The notes beneath the pieces were generated by a model. That model saw only the letters and a program-made list of their open reading frames with translations, was not told where the DNA came from and did not search any database. Positions 1 to 9,421 of a stretch of 64,000 nucleotides of DNA are shown piece after piece. Origin of the DNA: an uncultured Bacteroidota bacterium (GTDB lineage: Bacteria > Bacteroidota > Bacteroidia > Flavobacteriales > Flavobacteriaceae); the NCBI GenBank assembly GCA_902602415.1, contig CACKQW010000008.1:1-64000 (forward strand), read 5' to 3'. Every line of letters starts with the position of its first letter. The first letter of the stretch is position 1. The translations under genes and the position numbers were made by a program.

Positions 1-14
1 TAAAACTTTTTACT

Positions 15-932
15 ATGAATAAAATTACTTTCTTGTGTAGAATTACATTATGTTTTTCTTTACTAACAACATCTTTTATTTACTCTCAATATGATGCAAC
101 CAATGCCCAAGTTGGAGATGAATTAACGGTGAATGGTATGCTATCTACAACAGCCATAGATCCGGAGGAAGGGGTTAATGGTAATGGAGGAGCTGAAGTC
201 CCTTATGGCTGGAATTATATGCAAGGCACTAACTACGCACCTACAAACACTGGAACTACCAACGGGGTTTGTCATTCAGAGGATAGACAATTCAAGATGT
301 ATCAAATGAACGGAAATTCAGGATCTTTTGTGAATCAACAAATTACAAATTTACCCACAGGAACATTTACTTATGATTACTGGACAAAATGGGCTGGAGT
401 TCCCGAATATGTAAACGAAAATGGGGAACCCTTAGAACCCAAGTTTACAATTCGTATTTATGATGAAGAATCAAGCTCCTGGGTAGCAGTTCACGAAGAA
501 GTTATTCCTCTTTCTGAAAATCAAATTTGGGCACAAACCACAGGTTCCTGGGTTAATGAAGAGGTTAGAGATATTAGAATACAATGGTATAAAAGAGGTG
601 GTAATGCTGCTAACCCTACTGGAATGAACAAGAGTATGTTTGTTGATAGTGTTAGTTTTACCTACACATCTACTTCTCTTTCCTTGGAAGATACTAGTTT
701 AACCGATTTAAAAATTTATCCCAATCCTTCCAGCGATGATTTTTTAACAATATCCTCAGCTGAACGAGGTGATAAATATGTTAAATTATTCAATGTTACT
801 GGTCAGATGGTAATGAATACAAAACTGGTACAAGATCAAAAATTAAATATTTCTTCCCTAAGTTCTGGATTCTATTTAGTGGAAGTCAGCATTAACGGAA
901 GATCTGATACAATAAAATTGGTTATTGAATAG
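15..932 (+). CDS. Secreted protein with T9SS type-A C-terminal sorting domain
   Basis: N-terminal signal peptide; C-terminal 'DLKIYPNPSSDDFLTI...KLFNVTGQMV...LSSGFYLVEV...' typical of Por secretion sorting domains. Confidence 0.85.
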   Translation: MNKITFLCRITLCFSLLTTSFIYSQYDATNAQVGDELTVNGMLSTTAIDPEEGVNGNGGAEVPYGWNYMQGTNYAPTNTGTTNGVCHSEDRQFKMYQMNGNSGSFVNQQITNLPTGTFTYDYWTKWAGVPEYVNENGEPLEPKFTIRIYDEESSSWVAVHEEVIPLSENQIWAQTTGSWVNEEVRDIRIQWYKRGGNAANPTGMNKSMFVDSVSFTYTSTSLSLEDTSLTDLKIYPNPSSDDFLTISSAERGDKYVKLFNVTGQMVMNTKLVQDQKLNISSLSSGFYLVEVSINGRSDTIKLVIE

Positions 933-952
933 CTAATTAACAAGCTTATTTC

Positions 953-992
953 AAAATAATGCCAAGTAGTCCATTCTGCTTGGCATTATTTT
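953..992 (+). terminator. Strong hairpin, probable transcription terminator
   Basis: 14-bp perfect inverted repeat AAAATAATGCCAAG / CTTGGCATTATTTT with 12-nt loop, followed by T-rich GTTTATTTTGTTTT. Confidence 0.75.
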
Positions 993-1017
993 GTTTATTT
1001 TGTTTTAAATTTTTACC

Positions 1018-2601
1018 ATGCAATTCGTTAAGTATTTCATTATAGTCTTAATTGGATTTTTTTTAATTCCTGAGTCTGATAAAAAACAGATTGAGAATCA
1101 AAATAGACCTAATATAATTTTCATTCTTTCAGATGATCATACGACGAATGCAATTTCATCTTACGGAAGTATTTACAGCGATATAGCACCTACTCCAAAT
1201 ATTGATAAAATTGCTGGTGAAGGGGCAATTTTAAAAAATGTATTTGCTACAAACTCAATATGTGGTCCAAGCCGTGCATCTATCCTAACAGGAACTTATA
1301 GCAATGTAAATGGATATTATAAAAATTATAAAGGAGGAGTTTTTGATAATTCTCAATGGACATTTCCTAAAGAATTGCAAAAATCTGGTTATAATACTGC
1401 TTTAGTTGGTAAGTGGCATTTAGCATCAGAACCTAAAGGATTTAACTATTATAAATACCATGTTTCTAGAGGGCAACAAGGTTTTTATTGGGATCCTGTT
1501 TACAATGAAAATGGTGTTGAAATTAAAGAAAAAGGATATGCTACAAATCTTACTACTGATTATGCAATAAACTGGCTTAATAAAAGGGATAAAAAGGATC
1601 CCTTTTGCCTGTTACTGCAATATAAAGCCCCCCATAGACAGTGGCAGCCTGATTCAAAATATGAAAAGCTGTGGGAAAACACTGAGCTTCCCTACCCCAC
1701 TACATTTGATGATGACTATTCGACAAGGGAACTTACTGCAGGAAATACAGAGATGACTATGGATTATTTCTGTAGGGAGGACATGAAAATGATCCCACCA
1801 AAAAATTTAGCAGAAAGAGAAAAAAGAAAATGGCTTTCTTATGGTTTTAAAAGAAATGAAACAGTGATTGTTGACAGTGAATTATCAGAAATAGAAAACA
1901 GAAGAGCAAAGTTTCAAATTTATATTAAGGATTATCTTGCGACTATTAAATCTGTAGATGATAATATTGGCAGAGTATTGGATTATTTGGAGGAAAATAA
2001 CCTCTCAAAAAATACAATAATAATTTATGCATCTGATCAAGGATTTTTTATTGGAGAACACGGTTGGTTTGATAAAAGATTTATGTATGAAGAAAGCATA
2101 AGAATGCCCTTTGTAATAAAGTACCCTGGTTTGATTAAACCTGGAACTGTAAATAAAGATATTATAACAAATATTGATTTTGCCCCTACAATTTTAGAAA
2201 TGTTAGGATTAAAAGTTCCTATTTCTGTACAGGGAGAAAGTTTCTTTTCAAATTTAACTACCGGAAAGAATAAAACCTGGAGACAATCTATGTATTATCA
2301 TTATTATGAATATCCATTCTATCATCATGTTCAGCCACATTATGGAATAAGAAATGAAAGATATAAATTAATTCATTTTTACTATGATATGGATCAATGG
2401 GAATTATATGATTTAAAGAAAGATCCTGATGAGCTGAACAATATATATCTTTCAAAAAAAGAAAGTAAATTAGTATCAAAACTAAAATCTGAACTATATT
2501 CACTGAAGAAATATTACGGTAATGAATTAACTTATGAGGAAATGAGAAAAATTTCTGATACCGATTTTGGTGGTTTAGAATCAAAAAAGCTAAAGCAATG
2601 A
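1018..2601 (+). CDS. Type I sulfatase (arylsulfatase family), exported
   Basis: 'RPNIIFILSDDH' metal-binding N-terminus; 'CGPSRASILTG' formylglycine motif (CxPSR); signal-peptide-like N-terminus. Confidence 0.93.
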   Translation: MQFVKYFIIVLIGFFLIPESDKKQIENQNRPNIIFILSDDHTTNAISSYGSIYSDIAPTPNIDKIAGEGAILKNVFATNSICGPSRASILTGTYSNVNGYYKNYKGGVFDNSQWTFPKELQKSGYNTALVGKWHLASEPKGFNYYKYHVSRGQQGFYWDPVYNENGVEIKEKGYATNLTTDYAINWLNKRDKKDPFCLLLQYKAPHRQWQPDSKYEKLWENTELPYPTTFDDDYSTRELTAGNTEMTMDYFCREDMKMIPPKNLAEREKRKWLSYGFKRNETVIVDSELSEIENRRAKFQIYIKDYLATIKSVDDNIGRVLDYLEENNLSKNTIIIYASDQGFFIGEHGWFDKRFMYEESIRMPFVIKYPGLIKPGTVNKDIITNIDFAPTILEMLGLKVPISVQGESFFSNLTTGKNKTWRQSMYYHYYEYPFYHHVQPHYGIRNERYKLIHFYYDMDQWELYDLKKDPDELNNIYLSKKESKLVSKLKSELYSLKKYYGNELTYEEMRKISDTDFGGLESKKLKQ

Positions 2602-3617
2602 AAGTTTTAGTGACTGGTGGATTAGGATATATTGGATCTCACACATGTGTTGAGCTTTCAAAAAAATACTCAGTAGTTATTGCTGATAATTTGATCAATA
2701 GTAAAATTGAGGTATTAGAAAGACTCAACAGTATTGCTCATTCAAAAGTAATTTTTGAAAAAATTGACCTTAGAAATAAAAAAGAAGTTGCCTTTCTTTT
2801 TGAGAAGCATGGAGATATTTCTGGGATTATTCATTTTGCCGCATTAAAAGCAGTTGGAGAAAGTGTGGAAAAACCGCTACTCTACTATGAAAATAATATT
2901 AATTCTCTGTTAAATATTTTAGAACAAGTACAGCAGCGTAATTCTAAAATCAATTTTATATTTAGTTCATCATGTACTGTTTACGGACAACCCATAAAGC
3001 TTCCAATAACTGAAGAAGAACCAGTTAAAAAAGCATTTTCTCCTTATGGAGAAACCAAGCAAATTTGTGAAAATATATTGTCTGCAAGTTCAAAATTAAA
3101 TAAATATTTAAGATCCATTTCATTAAGATACTTTAACCCTATTGGTGCTCATGAATCTGCAATGATTGGAGAACTTCCACTAGGAAAACCCCAAAACCTT
3201 ATTCCATATATAACACAATCCGTCGCTGGAGTAAGAGAGAAACTAACCATTTTTGGAGATGACTATGACACACCTGATGGTACATGTATCAGAGACTATA
3301 TCCATGTTACTGATCTTGCAGATGCACACATTAAAGCTTTAGAATATTTAATTGAAAAAGAATTCTCAACAAATGAAGTTTTTAATATTGGAACAGGAAA
3401 AGGCACCAGTGTTTTGGAAATTATTAATGCATTTGAAAGTAGTACAGGAAAAAAAATAAGTTATAAAATTGGAAAGAGAAGAAAAGGTGATGTGGACGCA
3501 ACTTATGCTGATAATAAAAAGGCTTTAAAATCCCTTAGTTGGAGTCCAAAATATTCTCTTGAGCAAGCCTTAGAATCTGCATGGAATTGGGAAAAAAATT
3601 ATAGAAAAATAAAATAA
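2598..3617 (+). CDS. galE: UDP-glucose 4-epimerase
   Basis: 'VTGGLGYIGSHTCVEL', 'SSSCTVYGQP', 'YGETKQICE', 'RYFNPIGAHESAMIGE'. Confidence 0.95.
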   Translation: MKVLVTGGLGYIGSHTCVELSKKYSVVIADNLINSKIEVLERLNSIAHSKVIFEKIDLRNKKEVAFLFEKHGDISGIIHFAALKAVGESVEKPLLYYENNINSLLNILEQVQQRNSKINFIFSSSCTVYGQPIKLPITEEEPVKKAFSPYGETKQICENILSASSKLNKYLRSISLRYFNPIGAHESAMIGELPLGKPQNLIPYITQSVAGVREKLTIFGDDYDTPDGTCIRDYIHVTDLADAHIKALEYLIEKEFSTNEVFNIGTGKGTSVLEIINAFESSTGKKISYKIGKRRKGDVDATYADNKKALKSLSWSPKYSLEQALESAWNWEKNYRKIK

Positions 3618-4348
3618 TGAGTAAAACTGTTACAGATGCAATAAAAGACAGAAGATCTGTTAGGAAGTATAAAGATGTTGAAATTGATCCAGAAAAGGTT
3701 AGAAAATGTATCGAAAATGCAACTCTTGCTCCTAATAGTAGTAATATGCAGCTATGGGAATTTATTCACATTACTGACAAGAAAATTTTAAAGAAAATAG
3801 CATATGCTTGCTTTAATCAAAATGCAGCGAAAACCTCCAAAAACATGGTTGTATTTGTTGCTAGAAGAGATAAATGGAGATCTAGAGCAAAAGAAAATTT
3901 AAATTTTTTAGAAAACTTATTTGATAAGCAAGAAAAAGAAGGTATTGATGTTAAAAAAAGAAGAATTCTCTCAAGAAGGTACTACAAAAAAATAATGCCG
4001 ACTATTTATTCCGATTTTTTTGGAATTATTGGGATTTATAAGAAATTACTTTCCTATATAATCGGTCTTTTCAGACCTATTTACAGAGAGGTTTTATTTT
4101 CTGACTTAAAGGTAGTTACACATAAAAGTGTTGCATTGGCTGCTGAAAATTTTATGCTAAGCATGAATGAAATTGGATATGATACCTGCCCAATGGAAGG
4201 AAGTGATACTACACGTGTAAAAAAGATATTGAATCTGCCTAGGAAAGCTGAAATTACCATGATTATTAGTTGTGGGATAAAAGATAAAAAAGGTATCTAT
4301 TCACCAAGATTCAGAGTTTCTTTTGATGAGGTATACAAAAGAGTTTAA
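3617..4348 (+). CDS. Nitroreductase family protein
   Basis: 'DRRSVRKYKDVEIDPEKV...ATLAPNSSNMQLWEF' FMN-binding nitroreductase signature. Confidence 0.9.
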   Translation: MSKTVTDAIKDRRSVRKYKDVEIDPEKVRKCIENATLAPNSSNMQLWEFIHITDKKILKKIAYACFNQNAAKTSKNMVVFVARRDKWRSRAKENLNFLENLFDKQEKEGIDVKKRRILSRRYYKKIMPTIYSDFFGIIGIYKKLLSYIIGLFRPIYREVLFSDLKVVTHKSVALAAENFMLSMNEIGYDTCPMEGSDTTRVKKILNLPRKAEITMIISCGIKDKKGIYSPRFRVSFDEVYKRV

Positions 4349-4366
4349 ATAAAGTAAAGAATATTT

Positions 4367-4374
4367 TATATTTG
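4367..4374 (+). promoter_or_regulatory. Putative Bacteroidetes -7 promoter element (TATATTTG)
   Basis: Matches TAnnTTTG consensus 24 bp upstream of the M28 peptidase start codon. Confidence 0.6.
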
Positions 4375-4397
4375 CACTTCAATTTAATTTACCAAAC

Positions 4398-6038
4398 ATG
4401 AACTTCAAAAATATTTTATCTCTATTTGCTTGTCTTTTAGTTTCAAATCATTTTATTTCTCAAGATTCAAATCAAGAAATTAAATCAATTCTAATAAAAG
4501 ATTTGATTAAAACCCCAAAAAAACTATCAAAAGAAGAAATTAAAAAAAAATCTTCTTTAAGGCTAAAAGAATCTTCAAAACAATATGGAAAATCTATAAC
4601 AAAAGAAGAGCTTAAAGAACTTCTTTACGTTTTTTCATCTGATGAATTTGAGGGACGTGGAACACCAAGTAAAGGACAAGATTTAGCAACAAATTTTTTA
4701 AAAGAAAAATATAAAGATCTTGGAATCAAACCTGCAAGAAAATATTCTTATGAGCATAAAGTTTTTCTTCAATTTGACGAGAAACCAATTTCGTATTTGA
4801 AAATTAATGAAAAGATATTTTCTTATCACAAGGACTATATTGCCTACAATAATGGCCCAGATGTTGAATTTATAGGATCGGAATTAGTTTATGTGGGATA
4901 TGGTATTGAAGATAAAAATTATGACAGCTATAATGGTCTTGATGTAAAGGGTAAAGTTGTTTTAGCTATCGGAGGCGAGCCTGTCGATGAAAACGGAAAT
5001 TATGTAATTAGCGGGGGAGATAAAAGATCTGAATGGTCAAGCAGAAATGAAATTACCAAAAAGAAACAGGCTGCATCAAAAAATGGAGCAAAAGTATTGA
5101 TATTAATCAATGACTACCTTTTTAATAGATATTCAAAGGAATATGCTATGAGTGATAACAATCTAGGAGAAAAAAGAATGTCTCTTGACAGTAAAAAGAC
5201 AAATGAAAAAACACAGGTTTTACTAGTTTCAAGTAAGAATAAAGATTTTCTACTTCAAAAAAATATGAAATTTGTTGATTTTGCGTTCAAAAAAAATTAT
5301 GATGCATTTTCTGCAAACAATATTGCTGCACTCATTAGAGGAAGCGAATTTCCAAACGAATATATTGTAATTACAGCCCATCTTGATCACGTTGGAATAC
5401 AAAATGGTGAAATTTATAATGGTGCAGATGATGATGGTTCTGGAAGCGTAGGAATACTAGAAATTGCTGAAGCTTTTTCAGAAGCAATAAAAGATGGATA
5501 TCCACCTAAAAGATCGATTTTATTTCTTCATGTAACTGCTGAAGAAAATGGTTTACTAGGATCTGAGTATTATACAGATTTTGATCCAATAGTTCCTCTT
5601 AATGAAACTATGGTTTGTTTAAATATGGACATGATTGGAAGAACTGAATCTAAAAGAAAAGAATCCGAGCCTGATGATTACATATACATTATTGGCTCTA
5701 AAATGCTATCAGATGATCTGCATAACATTAATGAAAAAGCAAATGAAGATTATGTAAACCTTAATTTAGACTACAGATATAACGATCCAAGCTCCCTTGT
5801 TTTTGAATCCGGTAGATATGTTGAAAACAATTATTATTACAGGTCAGATCATTATCACTTCGCTAAAAATAATATTCCCTCCATATTCTTTTTCAGCGGG
5901 GTACATGAGGACTATCACATGCCTACAGATACAGCTGAAAAAATATTATATGATATCTATGAAAAAAGAATTAAATTGATTTTTCATACAGCATGGGATC
6001 TGGCTAATGCAGATAAAAAAATAGAATTAAACAGATAG
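4398..6038 (+). CDS. M28 family metallopeptidase (with PA-like insert)
   Basis: 'ITAHLDHVG...GADDDGSGSVGILEIAEAF', 'HVTAEENGLLGSEYY', 'NMDMIGR' zinc-peptidase motifs. Confidence 0.92.
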   Translation: MNFKNILSLFACLLVSNHFISQDSNQEIKSILIKDLIKTPKKLSKEEIKKKSSLRLKESSKQYGKSITKEELKELLYVFSSDEFEGRGTPSKGQDLATNFLKEKYKDLGIKPARKYSYEHKVFLQFDEKPISYLKINEKIFSYHKDYIAYNNGPDVEFIGSELVYVGYGIEDKNYDSYNGLDVKGKVVLAIGGEPVDENGNYVISGGDKRSEWSSRNEITKKKQAASKNGAKVLILINDYLFNRYSKEYAMSDNNLGEKRMSLDSKKTNEKTQVLLVSSKNKDFLLQKNMKFVDFAFKKNYDAFSANNIAALIRGSEFPNEYIVITAHLDHVGIQNGEIYNGADDDGSGSVGILEIAEAFSEAIKDGYPPKRSILFLHVTAEENGLLGSEYYTDFDPIVPLNETMVCLNMDMIGRTESKRKESEPDDYIYIIGSKMLSDDLHNINEKANEDYVNLNLDYRYNDPSSLVFESGRYVENNYYYRSDHYHFAKNNIPSIFFFSGVHEDYHMPTDTAEKILYDIYEKRIKLIFHTAWDLANADKKIELNR

Positions 6039-6039
6039 T

Positions 6040-6552
6040 CTAATCTTCGTCAGGTAAATCACGCTTCAATTGAGACCAACTGATTAGTTTACCGTTTTCA
6101 ATTTGATACCATTCCATGTAGGTTCCATCAGACCCGTTAAAACCAGCATGTACCCACTCTCCTCTATTATTTGAGAAATCAGATCCTTCAGGTTTTGTAG
6201 GTTTTACTGCATATGCATAAGTAGTTGTCCAAGCCCACTCTTCTCCTTCTTCCACTGATTCATCATAAGAATCTTTAATAATTGCCACAAACTCTTCTCC
6301 ATTAGAAGCAGTTTTTCCATTCTCAAAAATTAATGAAGCTTCATCAGCAACAAAAGATGCAAGTAATTCCCAGTCTTTTGCAGCCCAAGCGGCATCAATT
6401 TGATTAAATACATCGACAGTTTCTTGACTGCCTAACATTACTTGTTGACCTTCAAAAGGAGCAAAACCGACAGCTGATTCGTTACAATTTGATTGATTAT
6501 TTGCACACGATGCAAATACCAAAGAAATTAAAATTAAAAAGTAATTTTTCAT
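6040..6552 (-). CDS. NTF2-like/SnoaL-like lipoprotein
   Basis: Lipobox 'LVFASC'; 'QIDAAWAAKDWELLASFVADEASLIFENGKTASNGEEF' NTF2-like pattern. Confidence 0.7.
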   Translation of the reverse strand: MKNYFLILISLVFASCANNQSNCNESAVGFAPFEGQQVMLGSQETVDVFNQIDAAWAAKDWELLASFVADEASLIFENGKTASNGEEFVAIIKDSYDESVEEGEEWAWTTTYAYAVKPTKPEGSDFSNNRGEWVHAGFNGSDGTYMEWYQIENGKLISWSQLKRDLPDED

Positions 6553-6637
6553 AATTATTAAATGTTAAATGTTAAAAAATGAATTTAAGGATTAAAAATT
6601 AAATTTAAAAAAATGAGTTAAAATTATCAATTAATTT

Positions 6638-7927
6638 CTAATCTGCAATTGAGATCATGTGGGTAACTAATGCAGCTATTAAAGCAGGTATCGCAAAAAT
6701 GATAAAATTCATGGAAATACTTATTCCTGTACCAATTAAAATACCTGCAACTAAAGGACCTAAAACAGCACCCAGTCTGCCAGCTCCAATTCCCCATCCA
6801 ACCCCAGTAGTTCTAAACTCTGTCGGATATATCCTTGCAGCTACAGAATACAAGCCAACAAACCCTCCTTGAATAGTAAATCCTAAAACACCAAAAATAA
6901 GCAACATCCAGTCTGATCCAAAAAAGTGTTGAATTTGAGTCATGATAATGAAAGTCACAATTAAAAAAATTGATATGATTTTTTTCAAACCAAACTTTGA
7001 AGAAAAATATCCTTGAGCTACAATCCCAAAAAAAGCTCCAATATTAAAGACTGTTCCTGAATATATACCTAACTCCAGGGATAAACCCAATTCTGTGACC
7101 ATTTTAGGAATCCAACTGATTAAAAAATACAAACAAGCAAAAGAGAAGAAGAAAGCAGTCCATAATTTAATTGTTGAATCAATATGTTTCGCTTGAAATA
7201 AGCTATTTACTGGAATTTTACTAGCAAGATTGACTTTATTTGGTAAAGAATCAATCTTTGAAAAATCAAACTTTTTCAATATTAAATTGACGCGCGAAAG
7301 TGCATTTTTAGGCTGATTTTTAAGTAAAAAATCTACTGATTCAAGAAGAAAGAAATAAATGATTGGAATAAAAAATATTGAAATTATACCAAAGATTATA
7401 TATACAACTTCCCATGAATAATGTTTTAGAATGTAATTAGATAAATACCCTGCTAAAATAGCTCCTATGGGATATCCAGCTAAAATAAAACTAACCCAAA
7501 AATCCCTAGATCGATTAGGAGTATATTCAGAAACTAAAGAAACTGTACTTGCCAACATAGTCCCTATACCAATACCACTCAAAAATCTTAGAAAAATCAA
7601 ATGATAAATATTTGCACAGAAACCAGTTAATAAAATACCAATTGATATTATGATTGTACTGATCAAAATAATTTTTTTTCTTCCTATTTTATCAGCATAA
7701 GGTGCTAGTAATAATGCGCCTATTGCCATTCCTAATACACCTGAACTAAACACTACCCCTAAAGCTTCAAAAGAAATATCCCATGAAGAGGCAATGACAG
7801 GTGCAGTATAGGAAATAACAAGAACATCCATTCCATCAATTATATTCAAGAAAAAACAGATAAATATTATCAAAAATTGAAGAAAACTAATGTTACTAGA
7901 ATCAATTTTAGATGTTATTGTTTCCAT
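6638..7927 (-). CDS. MFS transporter, AAHS (aromatic acid:H+ symporter)-like
   Basis: 12-TM pattern; 'DGMDVLVISYTAPVIASSW', 'PYADKIGRKK', 'YPTEFRTTGVGWGIGAGRLGAVLGP'. Confidence 0.85.
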   Translation of the reverse strand: METITSKIDSSNISFLQFLIIFICFFLNIIDGMDVLVISYTAPVIASSWDISFEALGVVFSSGVLGMAIGALLLAPYADKIGRKKIILISTIIISIGILLTGFCANIYHLIFLRFLSGIGIGTMLASTVSLVSEYTPNRSRDFWVSFILAGYPIGAILAGYLSNYILKHYSWEVVYIIFGIISIFFIPIIYFFLLESVDFLLKNQPKNALSRVNLILKKFDFSKIDSLPNKVNLASKIPVNSLFQAKHIDSTIKLWTAFFFSFACLYFLISWIPKMVTELGLSLELGIYSGTVFNIGAFFGIVAQGYFSSKFGLKKIISIFLIVTFIIMTQIQHFFGSDWMLLIFGVLGFTIQGGFVGLYSVAARIYPTEFRTTGVGWGIGAGRLGAVLGPLVAGILIGTGISISMNFIIFAIPALIAALVTHMISIAD

Positions 7928-7964
7928 CAGGTTTTAATTTACTTTAAAATTAAGTGAAATAAAG

Positions 7965-7991
7965 TGAATATTATTATTTAATAAATATTCA
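7965..7991. repeat. Inverted repeat TGAATATT-N11-AATATTCA between divergent MFS and NTF2-like genes
   Basis: Read directly: TGAATATTATTATTTAATAAATATTCA; possible operator, but AT-rich. Confidence 0.4.
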
Positions 7992-8040
7992 TTTTGAAAA
8001 AAAATACTACATTTAAGTTCAATAATTAAACACGAATAAA

Positions 8041-8523
8041 ATGAAAAAAATTATAAGTTTACTTTTTACACTAAGCATCATTGTTAGTTGTAACCAAAAT
8101 ACCGTTGATTTAAAAATTGCTGAAGCTGAAGCTACTTCATTTCTTGAAAGTCAATTTGATTTTTTTAGCTCCGGAGATATTAATGAAGCAAAACAGACAT
8201 TTGATCCTGATGCAGTTTTAATCGGAACTGATGAGGCAGAATTTTTAAGTGGATGGGAAGAAGTAGAGCCATCTCTTGTGGGCCAATTTGCAGCAGTCAA
8301 ATCTCCAAAATTTAATTATAGAGATATGAATGTAGTTATTTCAGATGATGGCAAAATGGCTTCATACACACAAAGAGTTGACTTTAAATTCAAATCCGGT
8401 GAGGAGATTATTGAAATTAAAAATGTACGTGCTAGCGGAGTCATTAAGAAATTTGGTGATGATTGGAAAATCATGCAAGTACACTGGTCAATGGGAGTTC
8501 AAGGTCAGGTTGTAGAATATTAA
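8041..8523 (+). CDS. NTF2-like/SnoaL-like lipoprotein
   Basis: Lipobox 'IIVSC'; 'FFSSGDINEAKQTFDPDAVLIGTDEAEFLSGWEEV...WKIMQVHWSM' SnoaL_3-like. Confidence 0.75.
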   Translation: MKKIISLLFTLSIIVSCNQNTVDLKIAEAEATSFLESQFDFFSSGDINEAKQTFDPDAVLIGTDEAEFLSGWEEVEPSLVGQFAAVKSPKFNYRDMNVVISDDGKMASYTQRVDFKFKSGEEIIEIKNVRASGVIKKFGDDWKIMQVHWSMGVQGQVVEY

Positions 8524-8534
8524 TTTTTTTACAT

Positions 8535-8568
8535 AAAAAAACCCTCCATTAGTTGAGGGTTTTTTTTT
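8535..8568. terminator. Bidirectional rho-independent terminator
   Basis: A6-ACCCTC-CATTAGTT-GAGGGT-T8 between the NTF2-like CDS and the tRNA-His gene. Confidence 0.85.
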
Positions 8569-8569
8569 G

Positions 8570-8644
8570 GGTGGAAGACCGGATTCGAACCGGCGACCTC
8601 CTGAACCACAATCAGGCGTTCTAACCAACTGAACTACAACCACC
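8570..8644 (-). tRNA. tRNA-His (anticodon GTG)
   Basis: Reverse complement GGTGGTTGTAGTTCAGTTGGTTAGAACGCCTGATTGTGGTTCAGGAGGTCGCCGGTTCGAATCCGGTCTTCCACC; G-1 and C73 present; anticodon loop TTGTGGT. Confidence 0.93.
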
Positions 8645-8698
8645 ATATCTGGTGCAAATGTAATTTTTTTGTGTATGTATACAAAAAAGTATTTTAAA

Positions 8699-9421
8699 TT
8701 ATTTTAGCTCCGTAATACTATTAATCAACGGGAATCGCGATGCGATAAAACCCTCAGCAGCTTCCACTCCTACTAACCTTCCTAAATCTCTTGCTCTGTA
8801 TGTGATACTGTCTAAAAAATTTTTTGTAGAAATCGGTGTGTTATCATTTGATTCCTTAGGGTTGAAAAATTGTGATTTATAACAATTAATAAGAATTAAT
8901 TTTTTATTAAGATAATCTGAAATATTAACTAAAAAATCAGGTTCTAAATTTTTCCACTGAATGTAATGATACACATTCATAGGCCTCCAAACATCTTGAA
9001 GATTCCCTTCAAGACTAGTCTTAATTTTTTTTAAACCACTTAAAAAACAGGCATCTATCACAAGTTTTGCAGCTTTTTGATGATCTATATGTCTATCATC
9101 TGGGGCATTACATATAATTATTTCAGGTCTATATCTTCTGATTTTTGAAATCAGCTGAATTTGATTATCTCTATTATTTTCAAAAAAACAATCATCTAAA
9201 AATAAATTATCTCTGAATACTGCGCCCATCTCATTTTTAGATAATTCCGCCTCGTTTTTTCTGATTTCTTTATTGCCTCTTGTTCCAAGTTCACCTTGAG
9301 TAAGATCCAAAAGACCAACTTTCTTACCCATTTCAATCTCTTTTATTAATGTACCACCACAGCCTAATTCAATATCATCAGGATGTGCGCCAATTGCTAA
9401 AATATCTACCTTTTCACTCAT
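8699..9421 (-). CDS. bshB1: Bacillithiol biosynthesis deacetylase BshB1
   Basis: 'DILAIGAHPDDIELGCGGTLI' and 'NAPDDRHIDHQKAAKLV' LmbE/PIG-L zinc deacetylase motifs; 'RARDLGRLVGVEAAEGF' BshB1 tail. Confidence 0.92.
   Translation of the reverse strand: MSEKVDILAIGAHPDDIELGCGGTLIKEIEMGKKVGLLDLTQGELGTRGNKEIRKNEAELSKNEMGAVFRDNLFLDDCFFENNRDNQIQLISKIRRYRPEIIICNAPDDRHIDHQKAAKLVIDACFLSGLKKIKTSLEGNLQDVWRPMNVYHYIQWKNLEPDFLVNISDYLNKKLILINCYKSQFFNPKESNDNTPISTKNFLDSITYRARDLGRLVGVEAAEGFIASRFPLINSITELK

Noticed and set aside
2288-2584. 98-aa minus-strand ORF inside the sulfatase gene, and similar shadow ORFs (e.g. 6657-6872, 10689-10931, 18622-18813, 21078-21320, 21263-21517, 27723-28109, 31161-31517, 57467-57790)
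   Set aside because: Fully antisense to or out of frame with confidently identified genes, no recognisable domains; expected by chance in AT-rich DNA.
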